Assembly (NCBI GenBank): GCA_029210965.1
Contig: JARGFZ010000012.1
Location: 1 to 64,000, forward strand
Length of the DNA stretch: 64,000 nt
From: a bacterium
GTDB taxonomy: Bacteria; BMS3Abin14
Direction: 5' to 3'
Under the pieces are notes generated by a model, which saw only the letters and a list, made by a program, of their open reading frames with translations, was not told where the DNA came from and did no database searches. Shown one piece after another: positions 56,596 through 64,000 of this stretch (position 1 is the stretch's first letter; each line of letters opens with the position of its first letter). The position numbers and the translations under genes were made by a program.

Positions 56596-57924
56596 TCAGT
56601 TTCCGGTTCCCTGGTCAACCTCAGGGACCAGGGCCTCTTCAGGGTTATCTCCTGCGGGAGCCTCCGGTTCCGCTGCTGCTTTCATTTCCTCGATAACCTT
56701 TCGAGCATCCTCAATGTGCCTGTTGGTGGGGAACGTTTCGATAAACTCCTCCAGAGATTCCTGTGTTCCCGCCGCCATGAAAGGCTCGTACTCCAGGTCT
56801 TCAATGAGATAACTGGCTTCCTCAACATGGATATTTTCGGGATAGCTGGAGATGAACTCTTCGTACCCTTCCACGGAGTTCATCTCCTTGTAGGTCTTAA
56901 ACTGGAGCGCATCCATCCTTGTCTGGGCTTCCTGGGCAAAGGAGCTTTCGGGATACTGGGCAAGAAATTCCGCATACCCTGAGGCCGTGTCCTGTTCCTT
57001 GTAGGGCTCGTATTGAAGGTCCCCCAGTTTTTTGGAAGCCTCCTCCGCGAAAGGGTTGTCAGGATAAAGTGCAAGAAATTCCGTATAACCATCGATGGTG
57101 TTTTGCTCCTTGAAAGGCTCATACTGGAGCTCTTCCATTCTTAACTGTGCTTCCTCCACGTTGGGGTTTTCAGGGTAGGTCACCAGAAATTCAGCATAGC
57201 CCTCGGGGGTATCCTGCTCTTTGAAAGGCTGATACTGGAGCTGGATCAGAAGCACCTCAGCCTCCGCGACATACGTACTTCCAGGGAATTCTTTCAGAAA
57301 GTCCTCCATGGCGGCAGCCGTACCCAAAGCCTTGTACTCATTAAATACAGCCTCCCCAAGAAGCCCCTGAGCCTCTTCAAGATAGGGGTTTTCAGGATAT
57401 TTGGCGATAAACTCCTCATAAGCCCGGGCCGTACCCTCCTCCTTATAAGGTGTGAACTGAAGATCGTACATCCTGGCGGCAGCTTCCCGGGCAAAAGGGC
57501 TCTCGGGATGTTTATCCAGGAACTGGCCGTAGGCTTCGGCCGTGTCCTGTTCCTTGGAAGGTTGATATTCCAGCAGCGACGTCATCTCGTTCATTAATGT
57601 TTCTACTTTATCGAGCTCTGCTTTGAGTTTCTTGCGGTCAGCCAGAAGCGCATCATTTTTCTTTTTGATTTCATCCATCTGCTCCTGCTTGGAGACTTTT
57701 GAAAGAGCAGAAACCTGCGTCCTCAGATCCGACTTGTTCTTTTTCAATTGATCGTTGAGGTCCGTACTGGCCTTTTGCAGAAGGCTGTAGGCCCCGTTAA
57801 CGTCACCTGCATCCTGAAGCTGTTTGGCCTCAGCCACTGGATCAGCCGTTACGGTTCCTGGCATACCGAGACCTGCTAACATCATGAACATCAGAGCGCA
57901 GACCGAGATCCTTTTACCGAACAT
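56596..57924 (-). CDS. Secreted protein with eight 37-residue repeats
   Basis: 442 residues. A signal peptide (about 1-27, ending TVTAD) is followed by a helical TPR-like stretch, a coiled coil at about 60-110 (SKQEQMDEIKKKNDALLADR) and eight tandem repeats of exactly 37 residues (about 119-415). The consensus is (Q/E)Y-x-P-(F/Y)-K-E-Q-x-T-x-x-G-Y-x-E-F-L-x-x-Y-P-x-(N/S)-P-x-x-E-E-A-x-x-x-L. Each has the YPxSpxxxEA core of periplasmic TPR proteins such as BamD and CpoB. An acidic Ala/Pro tail follows. ATG 57924 is fixed by GGAGGAATTTAAC. It is probably a periplasmic scaffold; the exact fixed spacing suggests recent expansion. Confidence 0.75.
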   Translation of the reverse strand: MFGKRISVCALMFMMLAGLGMPGTVTADPVAEAKQLQDAGDVNGAYSLLQKASTDLNDQLKKNKSDLRTQVSALSKVSKQEQMDEIKKKNDALLADRKKLKAELDKVETLMNEMTSLLEYQPSKEQDTAEAYGQFLDKHPESPFAREAAARMYDLQFTPYKEEGTARAYEEFIAKYPENPYLEEAQGLLGEAVFNEYKALGTAAAMEDFLKEFPGSTYVAEAEVLLIQLQYQPFKEQDTPEGYAEFLVTYPENPNVEEAQLRMEELQYEPFKEQNTIDGYTEFLALYPDNPFAEEASKKLGDLQYEPYKEQDTASGYAEFLAQYPESSFAQEAQTRMDALQFKTYKEMNSVEGYEEFISSYPENIHVEEASYLIEDLEYEPFMAAGTQESLEEFIETFPTNRHIEDARKVIEEMKAAAEPEAPAGDNPEEALVPEVDQGTGN

Positions 57925-58016
57925 GTTAAATTCCTCCGTGTGATATTGCTGTCTACCGGTAAGATGACCTCCTTGAGGACCCTCTAGCCTCACACCTTAC
58001 CGGACTGATCGTCTTT

Positions 58017-58499
58017 TTAAAGTGGCTTGTCTTCCACAGGCCGCACTAAATCCAGCTTCCAGAGGTTGACAAGTTTTCCGCTTCCGAGCAGGGTCCCGGT
58101 GGCCGCATAACGATTTTCACCCATCCTGTGCAGGACCTCGCACCCGGTCAAACTTCCATCACCGGAAGTATATGTACTGATAAGCCTGTCATCAAAAAAC
58201 ACAACCTTCCCCTTCAGATCGCCCACCGTCTCGTTGGCCTGAAAGAAATCCAGCTGCAACTCATCCTCGGATGGTATCATTTCGTAGGAGGTCTGGAAGG
58301 TCAAGGGGTTTGATCGTGATACTATCGACATTTCCCCGATGTTCAATATCTTTCCGTCCTCATGGCTGACCTGGATCCTTCCCTGGATCGGCACACGAGC
58401 AAGAGGCTCTCCTGACATCCCGTGACCCGCTACGATCCAGAAGCCGGGCTCGGTAAGGAAAGGATGTTCTCCCTTAAACAGCTTTTTCAAATTAGTCAT
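58017..58499 (-). CDS. Hypothetical cytoplasmic protein, third gene of the carbonic anhydrase cluster
   Basis: 160 residues (GFWIVAGHGMSGEPLARVPI, ILNIGEMSIVSRSNPLTFQT, VVFFDDRLISTYTSGDG, KLVNLWKLDLVRP). It is largely beta-strands, with no signal peptide or membrane helix, perhaps a lipocalin-like beta-barrel of the type that binds small ligands. It follows the 78-residue gene by four bases on the same strand, so co-translation is likely. No named family recognised. Confidence 0.65.
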   Translation of the reverse strand: MTNLKKLFKGEHPFLTEPGFWIVAGHGMSGEPLARVPIQGRIQVSHEDGKILNIGEMSIVSRSNPLTFQTSYEMIPSEDELQLDFFQANETVGDLKGKVVFFDDRLISTYTSGDGSLTGCEVLHRMGENRYAATGTLLGSGKLVNLWKLDLVRPVEDKPL

Positions 58500-58503
58500 T
58501 ATC

Positions 58504-58740
58504 TCAGGGGCTCGTGTCGCCGTTTATATCGTCCATGGCGGCCATACGATCGTCAATCCCTCCCACCACGACGAGGACAACAATACAAACAACCGCTCCA
58601 AAGCCGAGAAGCAAGGATTCAGTCACAGGGATTTTTTTCTGAATCTCCCCTCCATAGTAGATGATAACACCGTAAACCGATATGCCGATAAAAACCGATG
58701 CGGCCAGGTGCTGTACGAACTGCAAAAGCCTTCTTTTCAT
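58504..58740 (-). CDS. Two-helix membrane protein
   Basis: 78 residues. Two membrane helices (about 8-30, QHLAASVFIGISVYGVIIYY, and 43-63, LLLGFGAVVCIVVLVVVGG) with both ends probably in the cytoplasm. It lies between the carbonic anhydrase gene (14 bases upstream) and the 58017 gene (four bases downstream). Function unknown; its position suggests support of the same pathway. Confidence 0.7.
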   Translation of the reverse strand: MKRRLLQFVQHLAASVFIGISVYGVIIYYGGEIQKKIPVTESLLLGFGAVVCIVVLVVVGGIDDRMAAMDDINGDTSP

Positions 58741-58754
58741 GATTAGCGCTACCG

Positions 58755-59357
58755 TTACCCTTCCTCGTCCAGGACCGTTACCTCACTTGTTGACAGGGAG
58801 TATATGGCCCCCTTGACCAGAAGTTCACCCTTCCGAACAGCGGCGTCAATAACAGGAGAAAGTTCGAGGATCCTGGCCATCGTGTATCGGACAGTGGCAG
58901 ACACCGCTTCGTGCATAACTTCGGCGACATCTTCTCCCTTCCTAAGGGATGGCTTGACCACAGGCTCGAGCTCCCTGATAATTCCACCAAGCGCTCCCCC
59001 CAATTCATCCCCCTTACCTTCCAGGGCAGCCTGAACAGCACCACAATTCTCATGGCCCAGAACAAGGAGAAGGGGAACCTTTAAGTTCAAAACCGCGTAT
59101 TCCAGGCTGCCTATTACCGATGACCCTGGCACCTTGCCGGCGACCCTTACAACGAATATCTCACCGATCTTCTTATCAAGCACATGTTCTGGTGGAACTC
59201 GGGAGTCCGAACAGCTTAGAACAGCTGCGATGGGGCTCTGGAAGTGGAGCATGGCCCCCAGGTCTACATCCACGGGATTGCAGACACCGGTCCTTTCCCC
59301 CTGCACAAAACGCTTGTTTCCGCTCAGAATTTTTTCCAGTACTTCTGAACCTTTCAT
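58755..59357 (-). CDS. Beta-class carbonic anhydrase
   Basis: 200 residues. Zinc ligands are Cys49 (VLSCSDSRVPPEH), His102 and Cys105 (LGHENCGAV). The Asp51-Arg53 dyad is in place, and the VRVAGKVPG loop completes the active site. It interconverts CO2 and bicarbonate, supplying carboxylases or the reductive direction of the Kor enzyme. No signal peptide, so it is cytoplasmic. First gene of a three-gene minus-strand operon. Confidence 0.94.
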   Translation of the reverse strand: MKGSEVLEKILSGNKRFVQGERTGVCNPVDVDLGAMLHFQSPIAAVLSCSDSRVPPEHVLDKKIGEIFVVRVAGKVPGSSVIGSLEYAVLNLKVPLLLVLGHENCGAVQAALEGKGDELGGALGGIIRELEPVVKPSLRKGEDVAEVMHEAVSATVRYTMARILELSPVIDAAVRKGELLVKGAIYSLSTSEVTVLDEEG

Positions 59358-59793
59358 AAGCGCCCTCTCCGGATCATTTCCCCTCTATACTGATAACCTC
59401 GCAAAATTTCCCTTGGAGATCTCTTAAGAGCTGGCACAACCCTGGCTTGGCTCCCCAGCCCCGCGAACTGAATCGGTCCCGCGTCGATAGCGTGGCCCCC
59501 ACCCCAGTTCCGCCGACAGCGCAACTGGTTGATGGACCTTTTGCGTGTCCATTAAAATTCAATCCCGCATTAGAACAGCAAGAACGATTCCTAGTCAAGG
59601 GCTGCATCTACTATTGAGAACCTCGCAATGAAATTTCTTCGACCTGTTTTTCGAAGCACGGCTCAATATAGTGGGTCTGCTTGACCATCTAATTACACCT
59701 AAAAACATTCACCTAAATAATTTGACTTCATCACAAGGTTAGCATGTTAATTTAACTTAATTTTCTAAAACAATCCCCGCTCCAGAGGTGAAA
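59358..59793. other. Upstream region of the carbonic anhydrase operon
   Basis: No convincing gene. It is partly AT-rich (59680-59770), with TTGACTTCATCACAAGGTTAGCATGTTAATT at 59723-59753 read in parts as TTGACT, 17 bases, then GTTAAT, which could be a promoter for the small gene at 59794. The 59400-59600 part shows no repeat of the families seen elsewhere. Confidence 0.35.
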
Positions 59794-59973
59794 ATGGAAG
59801 CGCCTATATCCTTTATTGCCATACTGGCTCCCACACTTTCCCTTGTGGTTTCCATCTCCGCTGACACTGCGCAATACAATATTGATATGACTATTCGCCA
59901 GATCGCTCACGATATCGGCCTGAAAGGCAGAGAGCTGGCTGAATTGCTGGACCTGGAAGGCAGTGTGGGATAA
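59794..59973 (+). CDS. Putative small membrane-associated protein
   Basis: 59 residues from ATG 59794, with AGAGG five bases upstream (a GTG two codons earlier is possible). One hydrophobic segment (ISFIAILAPTLSLVVSIS) is followed by a short helical domain MTIRQIAHDIGLKGRELAEL resembling the tIxeIAxxxGlxxxeLaexL motif of small redox-partner domains. Likely a real but unclassified small gene; a promoter-like sequence lies upstream. Confidence 0.45.
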   Translation: MEAPISFIAILAPTLSLVVSISADTAQYNIDMTIRQIAHDIGLKGRELAELLDLEGSVG

Positions 59974-60107
59974 ATAGTGACTTGCGATTGATGGGCTATT
60001 AATTAAGGATTCAGAATTGAGGATTCAGAATCAAGGGCACTGTTGTTGGAGGACAGAGATCCATTGTATATAATCCTCAATGCTCAATTCGGAATGCGGA
60101 ATTCTCA

Positions 60108-61340
60108 TTATTGTTCCAGCTCCCACAACCCCTTCGTGGTTCCGATCCAAACCTTTCGACTGTCCAGAGTTACGTACAGGGCGCTAGGCTCGCCTCTGAT
60201 GTCGGTGCCCAGCCCATAGCTCTCGTGCTGAGCCGCCTGCTTTCGGGCAATGTATTCATCAATTTCCACATATCGGCGAATATCGGTCATAGGATCCATA
60301 TTAATCTCTTTTGATGGGTCTCTATTAGATTTGCTGAGGCTCTGTTTAACCCCTTCCCCGGATCGCTGGGCCACCCAGAGATCGGACCCTCTTTTTTCCA
60401 AACCCGATATCATTGCTTTATTGTATCCTACCATTTTCCATCGGTACTCAAAATCGCGGGTATCCCTGGATCCGAACAAGGTTCCGGACCATCCTGTGTA
60501 ACCCTGGAAGGTGGGCCATGGTTTGCCCTCAACACGGCCCTGGAGCCCCCCCCACAACAGCCCGACATCTGTTCCGGCCCAAATAACATCCCCAACTGCC
60601 ACGATGTGTTGAAACTTCAGATCCTCCCCGAGTTTGAAAGCGGCCACGGCATTTTCTCTCACGACGGCCAGGCCGGAATTCCGGTTCCCAAAAACGATCC
60701 GGTCCGAACCTACGGATATAGCCGATACGGGCGGGCGAAATCGATCTGAATCCCCTCCCTTTCTTCCGAGTTTGAACCCCGGGCCAACGTAGACCTTACC
60801 CGCACCTGATCCGGATTTCCCGGTCATGGCAACCAACCAATCCCCATCAGGGCTGTAGACGACCCATTTGCCTTCCCTGTAGGCCGCGACACCCTTCCTG
60901 GTGCCAATCCACAGGGTCGAACCGGGAAGCCCATCCTCGCTGCCATCAACGGCGAGGCTCAGCACCCCATCATCGGGAAGTCCCCCATAGCGGCTAATCT
61001 TAACCTCCCACGTTCCATCGGAAAATATATGAAGACCCTCACCATCAGACCCAAGATATATCACCCCTTTATCAACAGCCAGACAGGTGACCTGACTCCA
61101 TTTACGTATCCCGGGCACTTCCTGGCCCACCCAGGGCCCATCGCCATTTTTCACAAACAGGCCGTCGTTATTCACCGCAACAACCACATCACCTTCACCC
61201 GCAAGAGCCAGGATAGGACCGTCAAGAACCCTCCCCTTGCTGACAGTGTCGTAGGTAGGGGGCAGGGGTGTCGCGCAACCAGCCAGAAAAGCCACAGACA
61301 AGGTTAGCATTACAGCGTGGCCGAAAACCGATCTCAACAT
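60108..61340 (-). CDS. Beta-propeller lipoprotein
   Basis: 410 residues. The lipobox LAGC puts the acylated Cys at about 22. Repeated short blades follow: ILALAGEGDVVVAVNNDGLF, TCLAVDKGVIYLGSDGEGLH, STLWIGTRKGVAAYREGKW, DVIWAGTDVGLLWGG and KVWIGTTKGLWEL. Motifs LWIGTxxGhxxxxxGxW are typical of Reg_prop-type propellers. It is anchored to a membrane surface, possibly as a sensor or scaffold. It diverges from the histidine kinase gene (139 bases between), so a sensory link is conceivable. Confidence 0.72.
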   Translation of the reverse strand: MLRSVFGHAVMLTLSVAFLAGCATPLPPTYDTVSKGRVLDGPILALAGEGDVVVAVNNDGLFVKNGDGPWVGQEVPGIRKWSQVTCLAVDKGVIYLGSDGEGLHIFSDGTWEVKISRYGGLPDDGVLSLAVDGSEDGLPGSTLWIGTRKGVAAYREGKWVVYSPDGDWLVAMTGKSGSGAGKVYVGPGFKLGRKGGDSDRFRPPVSAISVGSDRIVFGNRNSGLAVVRENAVAAFKLGEDLKFQHIVAVGDVIWAGTDVGLLWGGLQGRVEGKPWPTFQGYTGWSGTLFGSRDTRDFEYRWKMVGYNKAMISGLEKRGSDLWVAQRSGEGVKQSLSKSNRDPSKEINMDPMTDIRRYVEIDEYIARKQAAQHESYGLGTDIRGEPSALYVTLDSRKVWIGTTKGLWELEQ

Positions 61341-61478
61341 TGGAATCTCCAGTCAGTGCGTTTGAGTCTTGCCTTGGAAAAATAGGGTCACGAAAACAAA
61401 GCTACCATCAATCCTGATGCAAATCCAGCAGGTGTAAACATCTCAAATCGATTATTCTGGAATTGTACCTTTACAGAG

Positions 61479-62858
61479 GTGCTGGCTGAAAGGATAATAA
61501 AGGTTGTCCTGCCTTTTATTAAACTTGATGATCCAGAGGAGAAGAGCCGGGTGACTTTCCACAGATCAGGCGGCACTAACGACTACAAGAATGGTCGGGA
61601 CAGCCTCAGCTCTCCCGACCACCGTCTGGGGGCCCTGGCGAGCATTGCGGCCCGCATAGGGGTTTACCAGGACACCCGCCGCCTGGCACGGGAGGCGATG
61701 CAGGCAATAGCAGACATTCTGCCCATCAAGGCGGCTTTCTTTCTTCTGTCAGACAGCAACACCAATTCTCTTGTTTTTCATGAAGGATACAACCTTCCTG
61801 TGGAGGAGACCCAGCGCCTTCATACCCTTATCAGCTGGGACGATTGCATTGAGGGAGAGGTGGTTCGTGGGGAAAAATCCATCCTCATAGAGGATGTGTC
61901 AACCGAGACGCGGGCCATCCACTACCAGGAGGGGTCCATGTCCCTGGGACTTGTCCCCCTTCTGATCCAGGAACGCGCCATCGGCGTTCTGTCGGTCACC
62001 ACCGCTGCACCTCACAAGCTGGATCAGTCCGACATGGAGTTTCTTCTCACTCTCGGGTCACAGCTCGGGATATACCTCGAAAATGCCCGACTTCTGGAGG
62101 AACTTAAGGAGAGCAACAAACAACTCCTCCTGCAGAACCAGGATCTCGAAGAACTTCTCTCAGTCATATCCCACGACCTTCGCAGCCCTCTTGCCACCAT
62201 CGGGGGATACGCCTCACTGATGATCAAAAAAGGAGAGGAGCTGAAATCTGAAGAGCGCATTGCGTTTGCTGAAACGATCTTCCGGAAGACAAAGGAGACA
62301 TCCAGGAGGTTCGACGACCTCCTTGCAGTATTTAAAACTGCTATCAGTCAGAAGGATGAGGCCCCTGAGGAATTGGACAGCAGGGTCGCTATCGAAGAGG
62401 CGCTCGAGGAGGCCGGTCAGGACCAGAATACCCAGCGGTTCACTATCGAGATCCCTGACCATCTGCCGCGGCTTTTGGGGTATTACACCCATCTCCTGCA
62501 CCTGTTTACCAACATCTTCTCCAACTCCTTCAAATTCATAGGTGCTCAGGAAGAGCCCCGGATCACAGTGGATTATGAAAAAGTGACAGCAGCGGATGAA
62601 ATAAACCATCGGTTCCTGGTCACAGATAACGGGATGGGCATTTCGGCTGATTATATCGCCAACATATTCAGACCCTTTACACGGGTCCCTGGCGTGGAAG
62701 ATATTTCCGGTACCGGGGTCGGGCTGGCTTCGGTGCAGAGGATCGTCCGCAGTCACAAAGGGACCGTGGATATTGTGAGTACGGAAGGAGAAGGTACGAC
62801 TATAACCTTTGCACTGCCGTGGAAAGAAGTGGAAAAAACCGTGGAGAGTGAAGCGTAG
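61479..62858 (+). CDS. GAF-domain sensor histidine kinase
   Basis: 459 residues from GTG 61479; the start is uncertain because no ribosome-binding site is visible. A GAF domain covers about 60-200 (IADILPIKAAFFLLSDSNTN, SLGLVPLLIQERAIGVLSVT), and a coiled linker leads to the H-box VISHDLRSPLATIGGY (His about 232). N-box HLFTNIFSNSFKF, G1 VTDNGMGISADYI, F-box IFRPFTR and G2 GTGVGLASVQRI complete the catalytic domain. No membrane helix: a cytoplasmic sensor. No response regulator is adjacent, so it is an orphan kinase; the sigma-54 activator far upstream has no receiver and cannot be its direct partner. Confidence 0.9.
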   Translation: MLAERIIKVVLPFIKLDDPEEKSRVTFHRSGGTNDYKNGRDSLSSPDHRLGALASIAARIGVYQDTRRLAREAMQAIADILPIKAAFFLLSDSNTNSLVFHEGYNLPVEETQRLHTLISWDDCIEGEVVRGEKSILIEDVSTETRAIHYQEGSMSLGLVPLLIQERAIGVLSVTTAAPHKLDQSDMEFLLTLGSQLGIYLENARLLEELKESNKQLLLQNQDLEELLSVISHDLRSPLATIGGYASLMIKKGEELKSEERIAFAETIFRKTKETSRRFDDLLAVFKTAISQKDEAPEELDSRVAIEEALEEAGQDQNTQRFTIEIPDHLPRLLGYYTHLLHLFTNIFSNSFKFIGAQEEPRITVDYEKVTAADEINHRFLVTDNGMGISADYIANIFRPFTRVPGVEDISGTGVGLASVQRIVRSHKGTVDIVSTEGEGTTITFALPWKEVEKTVESEA

Positions 62859-63000
62859 AGCGTAAAGCGAAATAACGCTGAATATTCCCCCTACGCACCA
62901 CGCTCCACGTTACAGGCCCCTTCCATTGACACCCACCCATACCATTGTTACTCTTTTAATGCAGGAATGAAGATCGCATTAACAGAACTGGAGGTAAGGT

Positions 63001-63501
63001 ATGCCCGAGAAGAAAAAGGCAGAGAAAAAAATGGTTACAGAGGATGTGGAGAATTTTTTCCGTGACATATGGGGCAAGGTGGTGGAATACGCCTCTCTTG
63101 GAGCCGAAGAGGCCACCAAGGTCTCTGCCACAGCCAAGACCAGGGTGGATATCGAAACCCTCAAGTTCAAGAGAGGAAAGCTTCTCAAGATGCTGGGCGA
63201 ACGCTACTGGGACCTGATCGAGAAGGACTCGTCCCTCACTGTGGCAGGCACCGGAGAGCTCCTCCGCCAGATAAAGGGAATCGACAAAGAGGTCAAAGAC
63301 CTGGAAAAAGAGATGACCAGGAAGACGGAAAAGGCTGAAAAAAAGGCCTCCGCGAAGAAGGCCGCTCCCAAAAAGTCTTCAAAAAAGCCTGCAGCCGCAA
63401 AAAAGGCAGCATCTAAGAAAGCTCCTGCTGCAAAAAAACCGGCAGCCAAAAAACCGGCTGCTGCCGAATCTACACCTGAGGAAACCAAGGGAGACGTGTG
63501 A
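63001..63501 (+). CDS. Histone H1-like Lys/Ala/Pro-rich protein
   Basis: 166 residues. The N-terminal half (about 12-105) is helical and coiled (ENFFRDIWGKVVEYASLGAE, LKFKRGKLLKMLGERYWDLI). The C-terminal half (about 108-155) is built from AKKPAAKKPAA-type repeats like eukaryotic H1 tails and bacterial HctA/AlgP proteins that coat DNA. GGAGGTAAGGT precedes the ATG at 63001. Its position beside a tRNA gene is incidental. Probably a nucleoid-associated or polyphosphate-linked protein; the tail alone does not prove DNA binding. Confidence 0.75.
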   Translation: MPEKKKAEKKMVTEDVENFFRDIWGKVVEYASLGAEEATKVSATAKTRVDIETLKFKRGKLLKMLGERYWDLIEKDSSLTVAGTGELLRQIKGIDKEVKDLEKEMTRKTEKAEKKASAKKAAPKKSSKKPAAAKKAASKKAPAAKKPAAKKPAAAESTPEETKGDV

Positions 63502-63617
63502 GTGTCAGCTAAGAGTGCCAGGGTGCGATTCCACCGGGCTGGTTTTATCTGACAGGTTTTTTTGCCGGGTTGACACCAAAAGCCGGTGGGGGTATATAGA
63601 ACGTTCGTTTTCTTCAT

Positions 63618-63693
63618 GGGGCTGTAGCTCAGCTGGGAGAGCGCTTGACTGGCAGTCAAGAGGTCCGCGGTTCGATCCCGCGTAGCTCCACCA
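63618..63693 (+). tRNA. tRNA-Ala (anticodon GGC)
   Basis: 76 bases including encoded CCA. The acceptor GGGGCTG pairs with TAGCTCC and shows the G3-U70 pair that identifies alanine tRNA. D-arm AGCTCAGCTGGGAGAGC, anticodon stem CTTGA/TCAAG with loop CTGGCAG (GGC) and T-arm GCGGTTCGATCCCGC are all regular. It reads GCC/GCU codons. Confidence 0.98.
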
Positions 63694-63702
63694 CTCGATG
63701 CA

Positions 63703-63740
63703 TAAAAAGAACCCGCTTCAAATGAAGCGGGTTCTTTTTA
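63703..63740 (+). terminator. Terminator of tRNA-Ala
   Basis: A 17-bp perfect stem AAAAAGAACCCGCTTCA/TGAAGCGGGTTCTTTTT with a 2-base loop, ending in a T-run, 10 bases after the CCA. Confidence 0.95.
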
Positions 63741-63921
63741 TTTGCTCGTGGCAGGCCGAGTTTGAAAGGCGAAGGGCACCAGTCACGCCCTTGGCGAAAT
63801 CGAGTTGTCCCGCCTGTTATTGGCTTATAGGAGCGCCTGCCCTGAGCAGAGTCGAGGGGTCCAGGGGCACTCGATCAACCATTTCTCGCCCTTTTGGCAC
63901 TCCTCTCGCTGTTCATTCAGC

Positions 63922-64000
63922 ATGTCACTTTCACAGACCTTTTACGTATACATCCTGCGCTGTTTTGACCGTTCACTCTATGTCGGTCACACCATCAATT
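63922..64000 (+). CDS. GIY-YIG nuclease-domain protein, N-terminus (runs off the window)
   Basis: ATG 63922 opens MSLSQTFYVYILRCFDRSLYVGHTIN, the YVYIL ... YVGxT core of the GIY-YIG fold in the small UPF0213/YhbQ class (usually 80-100 residues). Only 26 residues are inside the window. The frame is open to the edge. Upstream (63838-63865) lies a CCCTGAGCAGAGTCGAGGGG dispersed repeat. Similar stand-alone proteins have no firmly known substrate. Confidence 0.8.
   Translation, partial: MSLSQTFYVYILRCFDRSLYVGHTIN

Overview
The window looks like a chromosomal segment of a moderately GC-rich, anaerobic or facultative Gram-negative bacterium, most like the metal- and sulfur-respiring Desulfobacterota/Desulfuromonadota. 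The evidence is the mix of outer-membrane beta-barrels, lipoproteins and multiheme c-type cytochromes, a ferredoxin-linked 2-oxoacid oxidoreductase (KorAB) next to aconitase and fumarase, a sigma-54 activator, an AsmA protein, and M16 and SPFH proteins. No rRNA or diagnostic marker is present, so this placement is an inference. There is one tRNA, tRNA-Ala(GGC). There is no CRISPR array and no prophage.

Layout. 1-4.0 kb is a graveyard of mobile DNA: a REP-associated (RAYT) transposase between 23-bp inverted repeats, a second truncated copy of it, and remnants of IS1182-like, IS110-like and integrase-type transposases; a secreted thermonuclease sits among them. 4.0-7.7 kb holds a GAF/sigma-54 regulator, a nucleotidyltransferase pair and an unrecognised protein with three internal repeats. 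8.0-11.4 kb encodes an octaheme cytochrome, a small periplasmic protein and a DUF3373-like barrel. 12.9-20.1 kb carries TCA-cycle genes (acnA, fumC, korA, korB). 21-29 kb holds an SYLF protein, a purine permease, a small barrel, a cardiolipin synthase, a cluster with two tiny paralogous membrane peptides, a PrmA-like methyltransferase and CsaA. 29.8-35.1 kb holds a lactate permease, EpmA, a stress protein and a pair of SPFH proteins. 35.4-41.9 kb holds a secreted protein, AsmA, an ABC exporter and mutY. 42.3-43.8 kb has two toxin-antitoxin pairs. 43.9-47.4 kb has a hydrolase and an M16 peptidase. 48.4-52.4 kb is a barrel plus two multiheme cytochromes that read as an outer-membrane electron conduit. 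52.5-64 kb holds serA, a Nudix hydrolase, YbaK, a protein of eight 37-residue repeats, carbonic anhydrase, a histidine kinase, a histone-like protein, tRNA-Ala and the start of a GIY-YIG nuclease.

How the genes work together. Two separate multiheme loci (9.9-11.3 and 48.4-52.4 kb) suggest respiration with extracytoplasmic electron acceptors. KorAB, aconitase and fumarase would supply the reduced ferredoxin and carbon flow. The sensor and regulator genes are orphans with no paired partner nearby.

Intergenic DNA is the most unusual part. Many spacers are built from degenerate 7-bp (sometimes 8-bp) tandem units, with several families of palindromic repeats on top. A 152-156 bp element occurs three times, folds into a chain of hairpins with a compensatory base-pair change between copies, and is flanked by 8-bp direct repeats. 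A second 101-bp element with inverted termini occurs twice. One stretch of the 7/8-bp repeat DNA has entered the mutY reading frame inside the Nudix-like domain.
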